12,859 bases of DNA from Opitutaceae bacterium. GTDB taxonomy: Bacteria > Verrucomicrobiota > Verrucomicrobiia > Opitutales > Opitutaceae. The stretch is taken from contig JAITDF010000355.1 in the NCBI GenBank assembly GCA_031282705.1, forward strand, positions 1 to 12,859. The letters are read 5' to 3'. The position numbers and the translations under genes are program-made. How positions within the stretch are numbered: position 1 is the stretch's first letter; each line of letters begins with the position of its first letter. Below are positions 1 to 7,478 of this stretch, in pieces. The notes under the pieces are model-generated. The model saw nothing but the letters and a program-made list of their open reading frames with translations. It was not told where the DNA came from and ran no database searches.

Positions 1-1
1 C

Positions 2-2314
2 ACCTTCTCGATCACGGACGATACCACCCTCTGGGCGGTGTTCAAAAAGGTCAAGAGGCTGACCCTGCGGGCCGACCCCTCCAGCGTCGGCACGGCGACG
101 GTGGTCGGAGCCAGCAATGACTCCATGGTGACCGTCAACGCGGCGCAGGGCACTTACGAATTTGACCCGGGCACGATCGTCACCATCAGTGCCGTTTCCA
201 CCAGCGCCTACACATTCAGGGAATGGGTGGGGCTGGTGGCCTCGGGCTCATCGCCCGAAACCACGGTCGTGATGGAGGAGGATCGCGTGGTGGTGGCGCG
301 GTTTGAATTGATGGAGTTCAGGGACCTGACCATCAATGTCTCCCCGGCGGGCGTGGGGGCGGTCTCCGTCCGGGGGGAGGCGAGCATCACCGACTCCCGG
401 ACGATTTCCTGCGGGAAAGACACCGTGGTGATGCTCACGGCCGCGGCCACGATGCCCGGATATGAATTCACCGGCTGGTCCGGCGATGCGTCCGGCGCCA
501 GCCCGGGCGTATATGTCACAATGGACGAACCCAGAACCGTGACGGCCAGTTTCGCGCGCGCCCTCTACAATGTCACCGCCCGCCCGCAGATCGCGGGCCG
601 GGGCACGGTGACGATGACGAGCGCCGGGCACGCGGACGTGGTGAACGACACCGGCCGGTATTATTATGACGAAGAAGTCACCCTCACCGCCGTCGAGGCG
701 CCGGGCTATCGCTTCGTGGACTGGGTCGCAAACGTGGGCGGCCTCGCCCTGCCCGTCGCCAGCTCCACCGGCCCCATCAGGGTCACCGGCGCCATGATCA
801 TAGAGGCGCGCTTTGAGCACGCCGGCACCGAGGGTGTCCTCGTGAATGTCAGCGGCGGCTCGGTCCTGAGCAGGGTGCAAAGCGAACCCGATGCGAACGG
901 GGATTATATTGAGGAAATCACATTCGCCCCGGATGCCTATCACGAATTCACGACTCTGGACGGGGATGCCTACAACTATGAGCATTTGTCAAACGGCAAT
1001 CTCAAATGCTGGGTGTGGGTGCCCAAAGGCGGCGGCTTCCAGAGCGTGACCGCGACGTTCACGCTCACCAGCTTTACCGCGACGGCCGAGTCCGACCCGG
1101 CCGGCGCGGGCGAGGTCCAGATACTGGTCGAAGGGGAGGACCATTCGTTCAGAAGGGAGGAGGGCGGGCCGCTCTATTATCCCGCCGGCACCCTGCTGCG
1201 TTTCATGGCTAACGAGACCAGGGACTGGGAGTTCAACAGCTGGGCCAACATCGAAGGCGAAATCCTGGATTCCAGCAATCCCAAGAGCGTGCTCGTGAAA
1301 GTGACGAAGGACATCTCCGCCAAGGCCCGCTTCGACCCGATGAAGAGGTCCCGCACGGTCACGCTCATGATGGACTTTATGAACGGCGCCGTGTGCGAGG
1401 ACGCCAGCATAACGATGGGCGACGCCACCCACAAATGGAACGACGGGGCCATCATCAAGACATTCAGGGAGGGTGAATCCGTGAATGCCAGCTGCGAGGT
1501 TCTCGATGATAGAGGCCTTCCGGTGCCGTTCAAGGTCGAGCGGTGGGACGGACCCTTCCTGGCGACGATTGGCGACGACGGCACCCGGTCAACGGTGGCG
1601 GGCACGATGCTTGCCGAGGACGTGACGCTCGTCGTAAACATCACGCGCATCAAGGCGATACTCCAGACCATGTCGGCGACGTGGATGCTGAATGGAACAC
1701 TTCAGGATGAAACATCCATCATCTCCGACGGCGGCTTGATCACGGTGGGCGACATGTATGAAATGGGCACCGAGGCCATGGTCTGGCTCTCGGTCAAGCC
1801 GGGATATTACCTGGCCATGGACAAGGGCGACGACGGATGGACACTCACCCCGGACGGCATCAGACTGCAAGGCAGGGAAAGCGCCTTCGTGCCGTTCGAG
1901 GTGGCGACGCACGGCACGTGGACCGGGGGGAACGATGACACCGATGCCCTTGATCCGAAAATAAAACACCCCCATTACCGGGAGTATGACCAGGATGCCG
2001 ATGGCAATTACATCGTCCCCGGTTATGACGGCACCTTGGTGATCAAATATACCGATCCCTCGCTGCCGGCGCCGGACTTCACGGACCCGGCCGTCATCAG
2101 CGACCCCTCCAAGTGGAGGCAGTATGGCAAGCGGGTCCGCCTGGACTCCGAAAAGACCGAAATCAAGGCCAAAACCACCGAGGATGAGTTCTTCGCGAGA
2201 AGGGCGGGCGAATACTTCCTGGATACCGATTCCCCCGTCAAACTGGACAGCCGGCGCGATAAATCGGGCAACCTGCTGATTCGCGGCGGAGTCGAAACCA
2301 CGCCCGCGCCGTGA
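2..2314 (+). CDS. Surface/exported protein with divergent InlB B-like repeats (5' end outside window)
   Basis: The reading frame is open from the left edge (frame starting at base 2), so the protein is missing its N-terminus; the GTG at 38 is an internal valine codon, not a start. About 770 residues are visible. At least four similar modules of 80-90 residues follow one another, starting near bases 56, 323, 566 and 1070. Each has a beta-rich opening (for example LTINVSPAGVGAVSV), an aromatic-x-F-x-x-W core (YTFREWVG, YEFTGWSGD, YRFVDWV, WEFNSWA) and an ending such as ARFEL, ASFAR or ARFDP. This is the signature of the divergent InlB B-repeat / bacterial repeat domain family. The module at about 836-1066 is atypical. 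From about 1350 the repeats fade into a less regular C-terminal region rich in Asp and Gly. Such proteins are usually secreted or cell-surface adhesin-like; the role here is unknown. No membrane anchor or sorting motif is visible at the C-terminus. Confidence 0.85.
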   Translation, partial: TFSITDDTTLWAVFKKVKRLTLRADPSSVGTATVVGASNDSMVTVNAAQGTYEFDPGTIVTISAVSTSAYTFREWVGLVASGSSPETTVVMEEDRVVVARFELMEFRDLTINVSPAGVGAVSVRGEASITDSRTISCGKDTVVMLTAAATMPGYEFTGWSGDASGASPGVYVTMDEPRTVTASFARALYNVTARPQIAGRGTVTMTSAGHADVVNDTGRYYYDEEVTLTAVEAPGYRFVDWVANVGGLALPVASSTGPIRVTGAMIIEARFEHAGTEGVLVNVSGGSVLSRVQSEPDANGDYIEEITFAPDAYHEFTTLDGDAYNYEHLSNGNLKCWVWVPKGGGFQSVTATFTLTSFTATAESDPAGAGEVQILVEGEDHSFRREEGGPLYYPAGTLLRFMANETRDWEFNSWANIEGEILDSSNPKSVLVKVTKDISAKARFDPMKRSRTVTLMMDFMNGAVCEDASITMGDATHKWNDGAIIKTFREGESVNASCEVLDDRGLPVPFKVERWDGPFLATIGDDGTRSTVAGTMLAEDVTLVVNITRIKAILQTMSATWMLNGTLQDETSIISDGGLITVGDMYEMGTEAMVWLSVKPGYYLAMDKGDDGWTLTPDGIRLQGRESAFVPFEVATHGTWTGGNDDTDALDPKIKHPHYREYDQDADGNYIVPGYDGTLVIKYTDPSLPAPDFTDPAVISDPSKWRQYGKRVRLDSEKTEIKAKTTEDEFFARRAGEYFLDTDSPVKLDSRRDKSGNLLIRGGVETTPAP

Positions 2315-2330
2315 GGGCCCCTTGGGGCCC
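2315..2330 (+). terminator. GC hairpin directly after the InlB-like gene, possible terminator
   Basis: GGGCCCC (2315-2321), TT, GGGGCCC (2324-2330) form a short self-complementary stem beginning right after the stop codon at 2312-2314. There is no T-run behind it, so it is not a textbook intrinsic terminator. It could attenuate or process the message before the small membrane gene at 2352. Confidence 0.3.
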
Positions 2331-2351
2331 CCCTCCGCTGGGAAATAGAAC

Positions 2352-2786
2352 ATGAATGCCAAACTGATGGAACAGTCACTGTGTTTTCTTGCCGCGGGCA
2401 AGGAGCCGATTCCCTCCTTGATCGAACAGCAAGTGGTTGATCTCGCCTTGCTGTTTGTCGGGCTGGTCGTGGCGGTGGCCGCCGTCTGGCTGCAATGGAG
2501 GCATTTCAAACGCTCCCATCCGGCCCATCCGCAGGACGGCTCGACCATCGCCCCGTTTGGCCCGAGCCCGCACCGGCGCTGGAAAAACCTCTACTGGCGC
2601 GAGGTGCGCGCCACGTTCCTGCTCGCGCTGATTTCGCTGAGCATGGTCGGCTTCACCATCGCCTTCCACAAGGAGGTGACCATGCCCGCCCTGGTGTCCG
2701 TCATCTTCTGGCTGGCAATGTTTTTCTACAACCTCTGGGTCGCGCAATGGCTCGCATGGCGGATCGCCACCAAGCGAAAACGTTGA
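2352..2786 (+). CDS. Small membrane protein with three predicted helices, unknown function
   Basis: This 144-residue protein is not one I recognise. Three hydrophobic segments are clear: about residues 28-48 (containing LALLFVGLVVAVAAVW), 87-105 (ATFLLALISLSMVGFTIAF) and 112-136 (containing SVIFWLAMFFYNLWVAQWL). The loop between the first two is basic and His/Pro-rich (HFKRSHPAHP), and the C-terminus ends in KRKR. By the positive-inside rule this suggests the N-terminus is outside, with the 49-86 loop and possibly the tail cytoplasmic, although the odd helix count leaves the topology uncertain. It starts 37 bp after the InlB-like gene on the same strand, so the two may be co-transcribed. The ATG at 2352 has only a weak purine-rich stretch (GGGAAATAG) upstream. 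No catalytic motif is visible. Confidence 0.7.
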   Translation: MNAKLMEQSLCFLAAGKEPIPSLIEQQVVDLALLFVGLVVAVAAVWLQWRHFKRSHPAHPQDGSTIAPFGPSPHRRWKNLYWREVRATFLLALISLSMVGFTIAFHKEVTMPALVSVIFWLAMFFYNLWVAQWLAWRIATKRKR

Positions 2787-3075
2787 CAGGCATATGAACG
2801 ATGGGATGATTTAACGACAGAAATGTTATTTTTGAGCCTGCTCAAACAGAACTTGTTCTTTCTCATATAAATCTAAAACTCGGCTGATTACGATCACCGA
2901 GTCAAGCAGGGGCTGTTTGAAAAACCCCTGCCAGTTATTGCCTATTTTTAAGCCACTGATATAAAACCAGATATTGATATGCAGGGTATTGCTGGCCTTG
3001 AAATTAGAAGCGAGCTGAACTATCAGTATGGACGGTGAACTTAAAATTAGAAGCGAGCTGAACGAAGATCCGTTT
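2787..3075. other. AT-rich intergenic island with possible gene remnant
   Basis: About 280 bp that are clearly richer in A/T than the flanks. On the minus strand a frame ending at 2826 reads plausibly protein-like near its end (WQGFFKQPLLDSVIVISRVL, then LYEKEQVLFEQAQK), but its only upstream start is a GTG inside a GC hairpin. It looks like the decayed 3' end of a foreign gene or element rather than a working gene. Small palindromes lie at 2831-2846 (TTTGAGC CT GCTCAAA), 2848-2859 (AGAAC TT GTTCT) and 2906-2931 (GCAGGGG, 12-nt loop, CCCCTGC). Confidence 0.35.
2997..3063. repeat. 24-bp direct repeat, two copies
   Basis: Bases 2997-3020 and 3040-3063 are the same 24-nt sequence with a single mismatch at position 4 (g versus a). 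The shared core is AAATTAGAAGCGAGCTGAAC. The repeats are offset by 43 bp and sit at the border where the AT-rich island meets the GC-rich hairpin cluster. This could be a footprint of an insertion or of local duplication. Confidence 0.8.
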
Positions 3076-3210
3076 GCCGAGTGCACGCGTCCCGCGTGCG
3101 GTGCTCGGCGTCCCGTCGGACACGGTTCGACAGGAAAAGATTGGAATTCGCCGACTGGAAAGTCGGCGCTCCCGGCTTGGGCGGGACGCCCAAACTCCCC
3201 GGACCGTCCG
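3076..3210. repeat. Cluster of GC-rich hairpins (interspersed palindromic repeat type)
   Basis: Four palindromes follow each other. 3076-3109: outer GCCGAG/CTCGGC and inner GCACGCG/CGCGTGC around a TCC loop. 3150-3167: GCCGACT GGAA AGTCGGC, perfect 7-bp stem. 3177-3193: TTGGGCG GGA CGCCCAA, perfect 7-bp stem. 3200-3210: CGGAC C GTCCG. No coding frame explains them. The second has the same design (a stem around a central TTCC or GGAA) as the repeats at 4951-5108, which suggests one genome-wide repeat family. Confidence 0.65.
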
Positions 3211-3273
3211 CGAGCCCTTGGCCGCGTAATATCAGTTATTAGGCAACTAAATTCTTGCGATTTTCGTTTTTCC

Positions 3274-3309
3274 GGTCTTCCTGTCCTTCATACCCTTCGC
3301 GTCCCTCGC
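3274..3309. repeat. Degenerate nonamer tandem repeat
   Basis: Four 9-nt units can be read in register: GGTCTTCCT, GTCCTTCAT, ACCCTTCGC, GTCCCTCGC, with a rough consensus of GTCCTTCGC. They lie 15-50 bp ahead of the DUF11-like gene, so they occupy its upstream region. They resemble the period-9 'CCTTCGCGT' type intergenic repeats that I recall from several bacterial phyla; that comparison is from memory. Confidence 0.55.
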
Positions 3310-3323
3310 GATTAAAATTTTTA

Positions 3324-4835
3324 ATGGATTATTTCATGATGCAAAATTCCTCCATCCGATTCCGTGCATGTTTTTTTGCCGCCGCCCTGCTGGCGGCGCC
3401 ATTTGTCCGGCTGCCCGCCGATGGCGTGGCGCCGCCCGCGCCGCCCGCCGCCGGCATCCCGCCGCAGCCCGCCGCCCCCGCGCCGCGCTTCAACTCCGAT
3501 CTCTATCGGGTGGAAAAACAGATCGTCTCCTCGTCCGGCAGGGTGGGGGAGGAGGCGGTTTACAGCATCCGCATGGATGCGCGCGACGACATCGAGCAGG
3601 TGCGCCTGCTCGAAATCCTCCCCCCCGGGCTTGAATACATCGACGCGGACCCGGTGCCGACCGTGGTGAACGGAGGCTACCTCTGGTCGTGGGACAACAT
3701 GCAGCGCGGCGCCTCCCGCGAGGTGCGCGTCCGCGTGCGCCCGGTGGACGGCGGCTGGTTTGTCACCAACACCAAGGTGGCCGTCGTGCCCGTCGTCGCG
3801 CTGCCGCTCTTCGCGGGCAGGCCCAAGATCCAGCTCGAAAAGACCGGCCCGTCCGCCGCCGAACTCGGCAGCGACATCAACTTCCGGCTCATCGTGAGCA
3901 ACGTCGGCACGGCGGCGGCGGAGGGCGTGAGCGTCTCCGACACCCTGCCCGCCGGCCTTTACGGGGCCGGCCGCGGCGGCAACGTGGTCAGCTTCCGCAT
4001 CGACCGCCTGGGCGCCGGCGAACAGCGCATCTTCGACGTGCCGGCGAAGGCCGCCATCAAGGGCGAGTGGGACAACCAGGCCAATGTCTTCTTCGAGCAG
4101 GCGATCCAGGCCAACGCCACCGCTCACATCTCGGTCGTCGAATCCAAAATCTCCCTCGTCAAAAACGGCCCGCCGCGCGCCTACACCTTCACTGAGGCCG
4201 GCTACACCATCACCGTGCGCAACGACGGCGACACCATGCTGGAAAACATCCAGCTCGCCGACGAGGTCGTGGACGGCCTGCGCTTCGTCGAGGCTTCGGA
4301 CGGCGGCCAGTTCAACCGCGGCACGGTCACCTGGACGATTCCGCGCCTCGCGCGCGGCGAAAGCGCCTCCCGCACCGTGCGGCTCGCCGGCCAGAAAATC
4401 CACACCACGACCGCCGTGGCCGTGGCGACGCTCGTCACCGGCAAGCAGGAGCGGGCCTCCGCCACCACCGTGTGGGAAGGCGCCCCCGGCGTGCTCACCG
4501 AGTTGATGGAGGACGTCGATCCCGTCCGGGTCGGCAAAAACGTCGTCTATACCGTCCGCATCACCAACCAGAGCCCGATGACCGCGATAACCGGGGATGT
4601 GGTTTTAAGGCTGACCGGCGAATTGCGTCCGGTGGAGGTGACCCGGAAATCCGGCGCCGTCATCGACGGGCAGGACATCATTGTGAAAGGCGTGCGCATC
4701 AAGCCCAAGGACACCTATTCCTTCAAGGTCACGTCCGAGGCCGTCAGGTCCGGCATGGCTTGGGCGCGGCTGGAGTTCAGCGCCGACTTCCTGCAACGCC
4801 CCTCCGTGAAGGAAGAGTCCACCAACGTATATTGA
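3324..4835 (+). CDS. Secreted DUF11-like repeat protein
   Basis: A 503-residue protein from the ATG at 3324. ATGs at 3336 and 3339 would give a shorter, cleaner signal peptide and are real alternatives. The N-terminus carries a basic patch (SIRFR) and a hydrophobic core (ACFFAAALLAAPFV), typical of Sec export, then a Pro/Ala-rich linker to about residue 55. Four immunoglobulin-like DUF11/CARDB-type modules follow, at roughly 63-160, 169-272, 276-378 and 389-500. Their hallmarks recur: an opening such as LEKTGPSAAELGSDINFRLI or LVKNGPPRAYTF, a 'VSNVGTAAAEGVSVSDTLPAGL'-like core (in the second module) and a closing strand. OmcB of Chlamydia carries related repeats, so an envelope or periplasmic structural role is plausible. 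No cysteine-rich segment and no anchor are seen. An upstream extension of the frame to 3255 is rejected because it runs through the nonamer repeat. Confidence 0.85.
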   Translation: MDYFMMQNSSIRFRACFFAAALLAAPFVRLPADGVAPPAPPAAGIPPQPAAPAPRFNSDLYRVEKQIVSSSGRVGEEAVYSIRMDARDDIEQVRLLEILPPGLEYIDADPVPTVVNGGYLWSWDNMQRGASREVRVRVRPVDGGWFVTNTKVAVVPVVALPLFAGRPKIQLEKTGPSAAELGSDINFRLIVSNVGTAAAEGVSVSDTLPAGLYGAGRGGNVVSFRIDRLGAGEQRIFDVPAKAAIKGEWDNQANVFFEQAIQANATAHISVVESKISLVKNGPPRAYTFTEAGYTITVRNDGDTMLENIQLADEVVDGLRFVEASDGGQFNRGTVTWTIPRLARGESASRTVRLAGQKIHTTTAVAVATLVTGKQERASATTVWEGAPGVLTELMEDVDPVRVGKNVVYTVRITNQSPMTAITGDVVLRLTGELRPVEVTRKSGAVIDGQDIIVKGVRIKPKDTYSFKVTSEAVRSGMAWARLEFSADFLQRPSVKEESTNVY

Positions 4836-4872
4836 TTTCTCCCCGCCGCCGCGCCCGCCGGCCTTGACGTAT

Positions 4873-4894
4873 GCGCCAAGGCTTGGTGTGGCGC
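4873..4894. repeat. GCGCCA...TGGCGC hairpin
   Basis: GCGCCA at 4873-4878 pairs with TGGCGC at 4889-4894. A competing inner stem CCAAG/CTTGG (4876-4880 with 4882-4886) overlaps it. It lies 40 bp after the DUF11-like gene and could contribute to 3'-end formation, though no T-run follows. Confidence 0.35.
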
Positions 4895-4943
4895 CAGCCG
4901 GCCTGACGTATCGCCGGGGCCTGACATAGAGCCGGGCGGCCTG

Positions 4944-5040
4944 ACGTACCGCAGGTTTCCAAACCTGCTTCAGAGCTTGCGTTAGGTCACAGGCTTTTGC
5001 GGGCATTCGGCCCGGGCAGGTTTGGAAACCTGCGGTACGT
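4944..5040. repeat. 25-bp perfect inverted repeat whose arms are themselves hairpins
   Basis: Bases 4944-4968 are exactly the reverse complement of 5016-5040, separated by 47 bp. Each arm contains an 18-nt palindrome (GCAGGTTT CC AAACCTGC at 4951-4968; GCAGGTTT GG AAACCTGC at 5016-5033) beside ACGTACC or GGTACGT. The RNA could fold either as two small hairpins or as one long cruciform-like stem. This can act as a bidirectional transcription block between the two convergent genes, or it may be a non-autonomous mobile repeat. Confidence 0.85.
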
Positions 5041-5077
5041 GGCGCTTCCGCGCCGGGCGGCCTGATGTAGCGCAGAC

Positions 5078-5108
5078 GGCCTGACGTACCGCAGACTTCC
5101 AAGTCTGC
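5078..5108. repeat. Third palindrome of the same family with compensatory changes
   Basis: GGCCTGACGTACC is followed by GCAGACTT CC AAGTCTGC (5091-5108). Compared with the copy at 4951-4968, the stem bases differ on both sides (GGTTT to GACTT and AAACC to AAGTC) yet pairing is fully kept, so the structure rather than the sequence is conserved. Confidence 0.8.
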
Positions 5109-5250
5109 TTCAGTGCTTGCGCCGGGTCGCGGGCTTTTTGCGGGCTTCATGCCTTTTGCGGGGCTTCGGTTTTTGCTGGGCTTTGGGGGTTTGCAGGGCT
5201 TCGAGAGTTCGTTTTTTACCTGTCCCCAATTGCATTCCAATTGTCCGTTT

Positions 5251-5294
5251 GTGGTGACTGAAGTCGCCACGCTAAATCCAGCGACTTTAGTCGC
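5251..5294. repeat. Paired hairpins around 'agtcgc' words
   Basis: GTGGTGACT GA AGTCGCCAC (5251-5270) forms a 9-bp stem with one G-T wobble. GCGACT TT AGTCGC (5281-5294) forms a second, and both share the GACT/AGTC stem core. They are separated by ten bases. They lie downstream of the mutase gene's 3' end as read on the minus strand and look like another member of the local palindromic repeat population. Confidence 0.65.
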
Positions 5295-5394
5295 CCGCTC
5301 CTCTCCAACCCGGTGCGCTGATTTTCAACTGCGGAATTTAGGTTTGTCTTGTCAGGCTTCCCGCTTCGCTCGGCCCCCCCCTGCTCGTTCCTGA

Positions 5395-5445
5395 CGAAAG
5401 ATAAAGATAAAGATAAAGAGAAAGAGGAAAGAAGAAAGAGGGGGG
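5395..5445. repeat. Purine-rich low-complexity tract with ATAAAG hexamer repeat
   Basis: ATAAAG occurs three times in a row (5401-5418), then bases 5415-5445 contain only A and G (31 nt). On the minus strand this is a long polypyrimidine stretch about 60-110 bp after the mutase stop codon. It could be a transcription termination or RNA-binding region, or simple slippage-prone sequence. Confidence 0.75.
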
Positions 5446-5501
5446 CATCACTTTGGGGTGCACCCGCCTTTTGAGGGGGTGACATCACTTCCTATTGCAC
5501 C

Positions 5502-7478
5502 TCATCCTTCGGCGCGGGTTTTGGCGTCCGCCTCGATGAGCGCCTTCACGCGCTCCAGCCCGGCGCGGACTTTTGTTTTTATTGCCGGCAGCTCGGCGGC
5601 GGAGGCGACTTGCTCATGGGCGAAAAGGTAGAATTTGATCTTGGGCTCGGTGCCGGACCCGCGGGCGGCGAAGCTGTAGCCGTTCGCCAGCGTGACAAAA
5701 TAAAGGTCCTGGGCCGGGATGAGCTCGCCGTCGGCATCGGTGATTTTCTCGCGGCCGAAGTCCTGGAATCCGGTCACGGCCATGTCGCCGAATTTTTGCG
5801 GCGGCGACGCGCGGTAGCTGTCGAGTATGCGCTTGATCCTGGCCGCGCCGCTCGCGCCTTCGTAGTAGATGTTGATCACGCCTTCGAGGTGGAAACCGTG
5901 CTTCAGGTAGATTTCGTCAAGATACTCGGTGACGGTGAGGCCGCGGTTTTTCACGCAGGCGCAGAGTTCGGCGAACATGAGGCAGGCGGCGTTGCCGTCC
6001 TTGTCGCGCACGCAGTCGTTGCCGAGGTAGCCGTAGCTTTCCTCGCCGCCGAAAAGGTAGAAGGTGCCGTGCTTGAGGAGGAGCCGGGCGCGCGTGGCAA
6101 ACGGCGTCGCGTCGTAATCAAGCGCGATGCCTTCGGCGTCGAGGAGTTTTTGTTTCAACTGCTCCTCGTAGCCGCGGATTTTGGCCGCGATCCATTTGAA
6201 GCCGGTGAGCGTGTTGATGACCTTCACGCCGTGGTGGCGGCCGATGGCGTCCTGCAAGGGCGAGGTGACAAAGGTCTTCACCAGCGCGGCGGAAGGGGCG
6301 CCGGCGGCGGGAATCCAGCCGAGCTCCTTGTATTTGGAAATCCGATACTCGGCGAGCAGGGCGCCGATCTGGTTGCCGGTGAGCAGTTCGAGTTTGCCGG
6401 CGCGGTTGCGGACGGCGACGCCCATGCGGTCGCAGTCGGGGTCGGTGGCGAGCACGGCGTCGAGGCCGCGGGCGCCGGCCAGTTCGATGGCCTTGGCGAG
6501 CGCCTCGGCGTTTTCGGGGTTGGGCGACTTGACCGTCGGGAATCGCGGATCAAACGCGGCCTGCTCCGGCACGGTGTGGACTTCCACGCCGGCGCGCTCC
6601 AGCAGCGGCACGGAGGCGACGATGCCGGTCGCGTGGATGTTGCTGTAGGCGACGCGGAGCCTGGCGCGGGCGAGGGTGCCGGCGTCGATGACGGACTTGG
6701 CGGCGGCGGCCTGGTAGGCGGCGTCGGCGTCGGCGTTTAATATGACAATGCCGGCGCCGGCGTTTTTTGGATTTGGGTTTTCAAGAAACGGAATGACCTC
6801 GTCGAGCGGGATGGCGTTGACCTCGGCGACGATGCCCCTGTCGTGCGGCGGCACGACCTGCGCGCCGTCCTCGAAGTAGGCCTTGAAGCCGTTGTCGTGG
6901 GGCGGATTGTGGCTGGCGGTGATGACGACGCCGGCGTGCGCGCGGAGCCAGCGCACGGAAAAGCTGAGCTGGGGCGTGGAGCGCGGGCCGTCGAAGATGC
7001 AGGCGGTGCCGCCGAGTTTCGTCCAGGTGGAGGCGGCGAGTTCGCAGAAGTGGCGCGAGAAGTGGCGGACGTCGTGCGCGATGACGAGCGCGGGCGGCGC
7101 CGGGCGCTTCGCGGCGGCGAGGTATCTGGCGGTGTAGCGGTGGAGCCCGATGGTGGCGCGGACGAGGGTGAAGTCGTTGAGGACGTTGCTGCCGACGGCG
7201 GCGTGCGCGGGCGTGCCTTGGGGGCCGGGCGTGCCGGTCTCGGCGGCGGTGGTGACGCCGCCGATGGTGCGGCCTCTCATGCCGCCGGTGCCGAATTCGA
7301 GGTAGCGGTAGAAGCGGTCGTTGAGTTCGGCCCAGGCGGAGGCGGCGACGAGTTCGTCGATGCTGGCGGCGGCCCATGCGGGCAGCGGCGCGGCGAGCCA
7401 CGCGGCGAGGTTTTCGGCGGCGGCGGGCAGCAGCCGGACGGCGGCGGCGGAGGAGTGGATTTTGTCGAGGGTGGTCAT
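5502..7478 (-). CDS. Phospho-sugar mutase (phosphoglucomutase/phosphomannomutase superfamily)
   Basis: A 658-residue alpha-D-phosphohexomutase, probably interconverting glucose-1- and glucose-6-phosphate or a related sugar phosphate in the cytoplasm. All four domain signatures are present: the phosphoserine loop ITASHNPP with the catalytic Ser at about 189, the metal loop DPDCDR at 346-351, the sugar-binding GGEESYG at 477-483, and the phosphate-binding RGSGTEPK at 606-613. It is a little longer than the roughly 550-600 residues usual for the family; EFGTGGMRG near residue 65 is the typical N-terminal motif of the long PGM2-like type. The ATG at 7476-7478 (MTTLDKI) is chosen because the 72 residues readable upstream are basic, low-quality sequence. 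No Shine-Dalgarno sequence is seen. It faces the DUF11-like gene tail to tail and diverges from the helicase gene. Substrate preference (glucose, mannose or pentose) cannot be read from the sequence. Confidence 0.93.
   Translation of the reverse strand: MTTLDKIHSSAAAVRLLPAAAENLAAWLAAPLPAWAAASIDELVAASAWAELNDRFYRYLEFGTGGMRGRTIGGVTTAAETGTPGPQGTPAHAAVGSNVLNDFTLVRATIGLHRYTARYLAAAKRPAPPALVIAHDVRHFSRHFCELAASTWTKLGGTACIFDGPRSTPQLSFSVRWLRAHAGVVITASHNPPHDNGFKAYFEDGAQVVPPHDRGIVAEVNAIPLDEVIPFLENPNPKNAGAGIVILNADADAAYQAAAAKSVIDAGTLARARLRVAYSNIHATGIVASVPLLERAGVEVHTVPEQAAFDPRFPTVKSPNPENAEALAKAIELAGARGLDAVLATDPDCDRMGVAVRNRAGKLELLTGNQIGALLAEYRISKYKELGWIPAAGAPSAALVKTFVTSPLQDAIGRHHGVKVINTLTGFKWIAAKIRGYEEQLKQKLLDAEGIALDYDATPFATRARLLLKHGTFYLFGGEESYGYLGNDCVRDKDGNAACLMFAELCACVKNRGLTVTEYLDEIYLKHGFHLEGVINIYYEGASGAARIKRILDSYRASPPQKFGDMAVTGFQDFGREKITDADGELIPAQDLYFVTLANGYSFAARGSGTEPKIKFYLFAHEQVASAAELPAIKTKVRAGLERVKALIEADAKTRAEG

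Larger units (their letters stand above)
4860..5088 (+). repeat. Six copies of a GGCCTGACGTA motif
   Basis: Copies or close variants begin at 4860 (one extra T), 4900, 4918 (ACATA variant), 4938, 5059 (ATGTA variant) and 5078. Two of them (4938 and 5078) run straight into a palindrome of the form CCGCAG-stem-CTGC. The array lies after the stop of the DUF11-like gene and before the 3' end of the convergent mutase gene, a place where repetitive RNA hairpins commonly sit. Confidence 0.75.

Noticed and set aside
38..40. GTG at 38 as the start of the InlB-like protein
   Set aside because: The frame is open to base 2 and the upstream residues (FSITDDTTLWAVFK) fit the end of a preceding repeat unit, so the gene continues to the left.
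3028..3315. Small plus-strand gene in the 2787-3323 gap
   Set aside because: It runs through the direct repeat, the hairpin cluster and the nonamer repeat, and its product has no protein-like pattern.
3321..4403. Minus-strand frame of 360 codons opposite the DUF11-like gene
   Set aside because: Composition is that of a shadow in GC-rich DNA, while the plus strand has a signal peptide and repeated domains.
4860..5108. CRISPR array
   Set aside because: Repeat words are short, irregularly spaced and in both orientations, with no spacers of uniform length and no cas genes nearby.
5610..6740. Plus-strand frame of 376 codons inside the mutase gene
   Set aside because: Low-complexity Val/Gly/Ala/Glu composition and no motif; the minus strand encodes all four mutase signatures.
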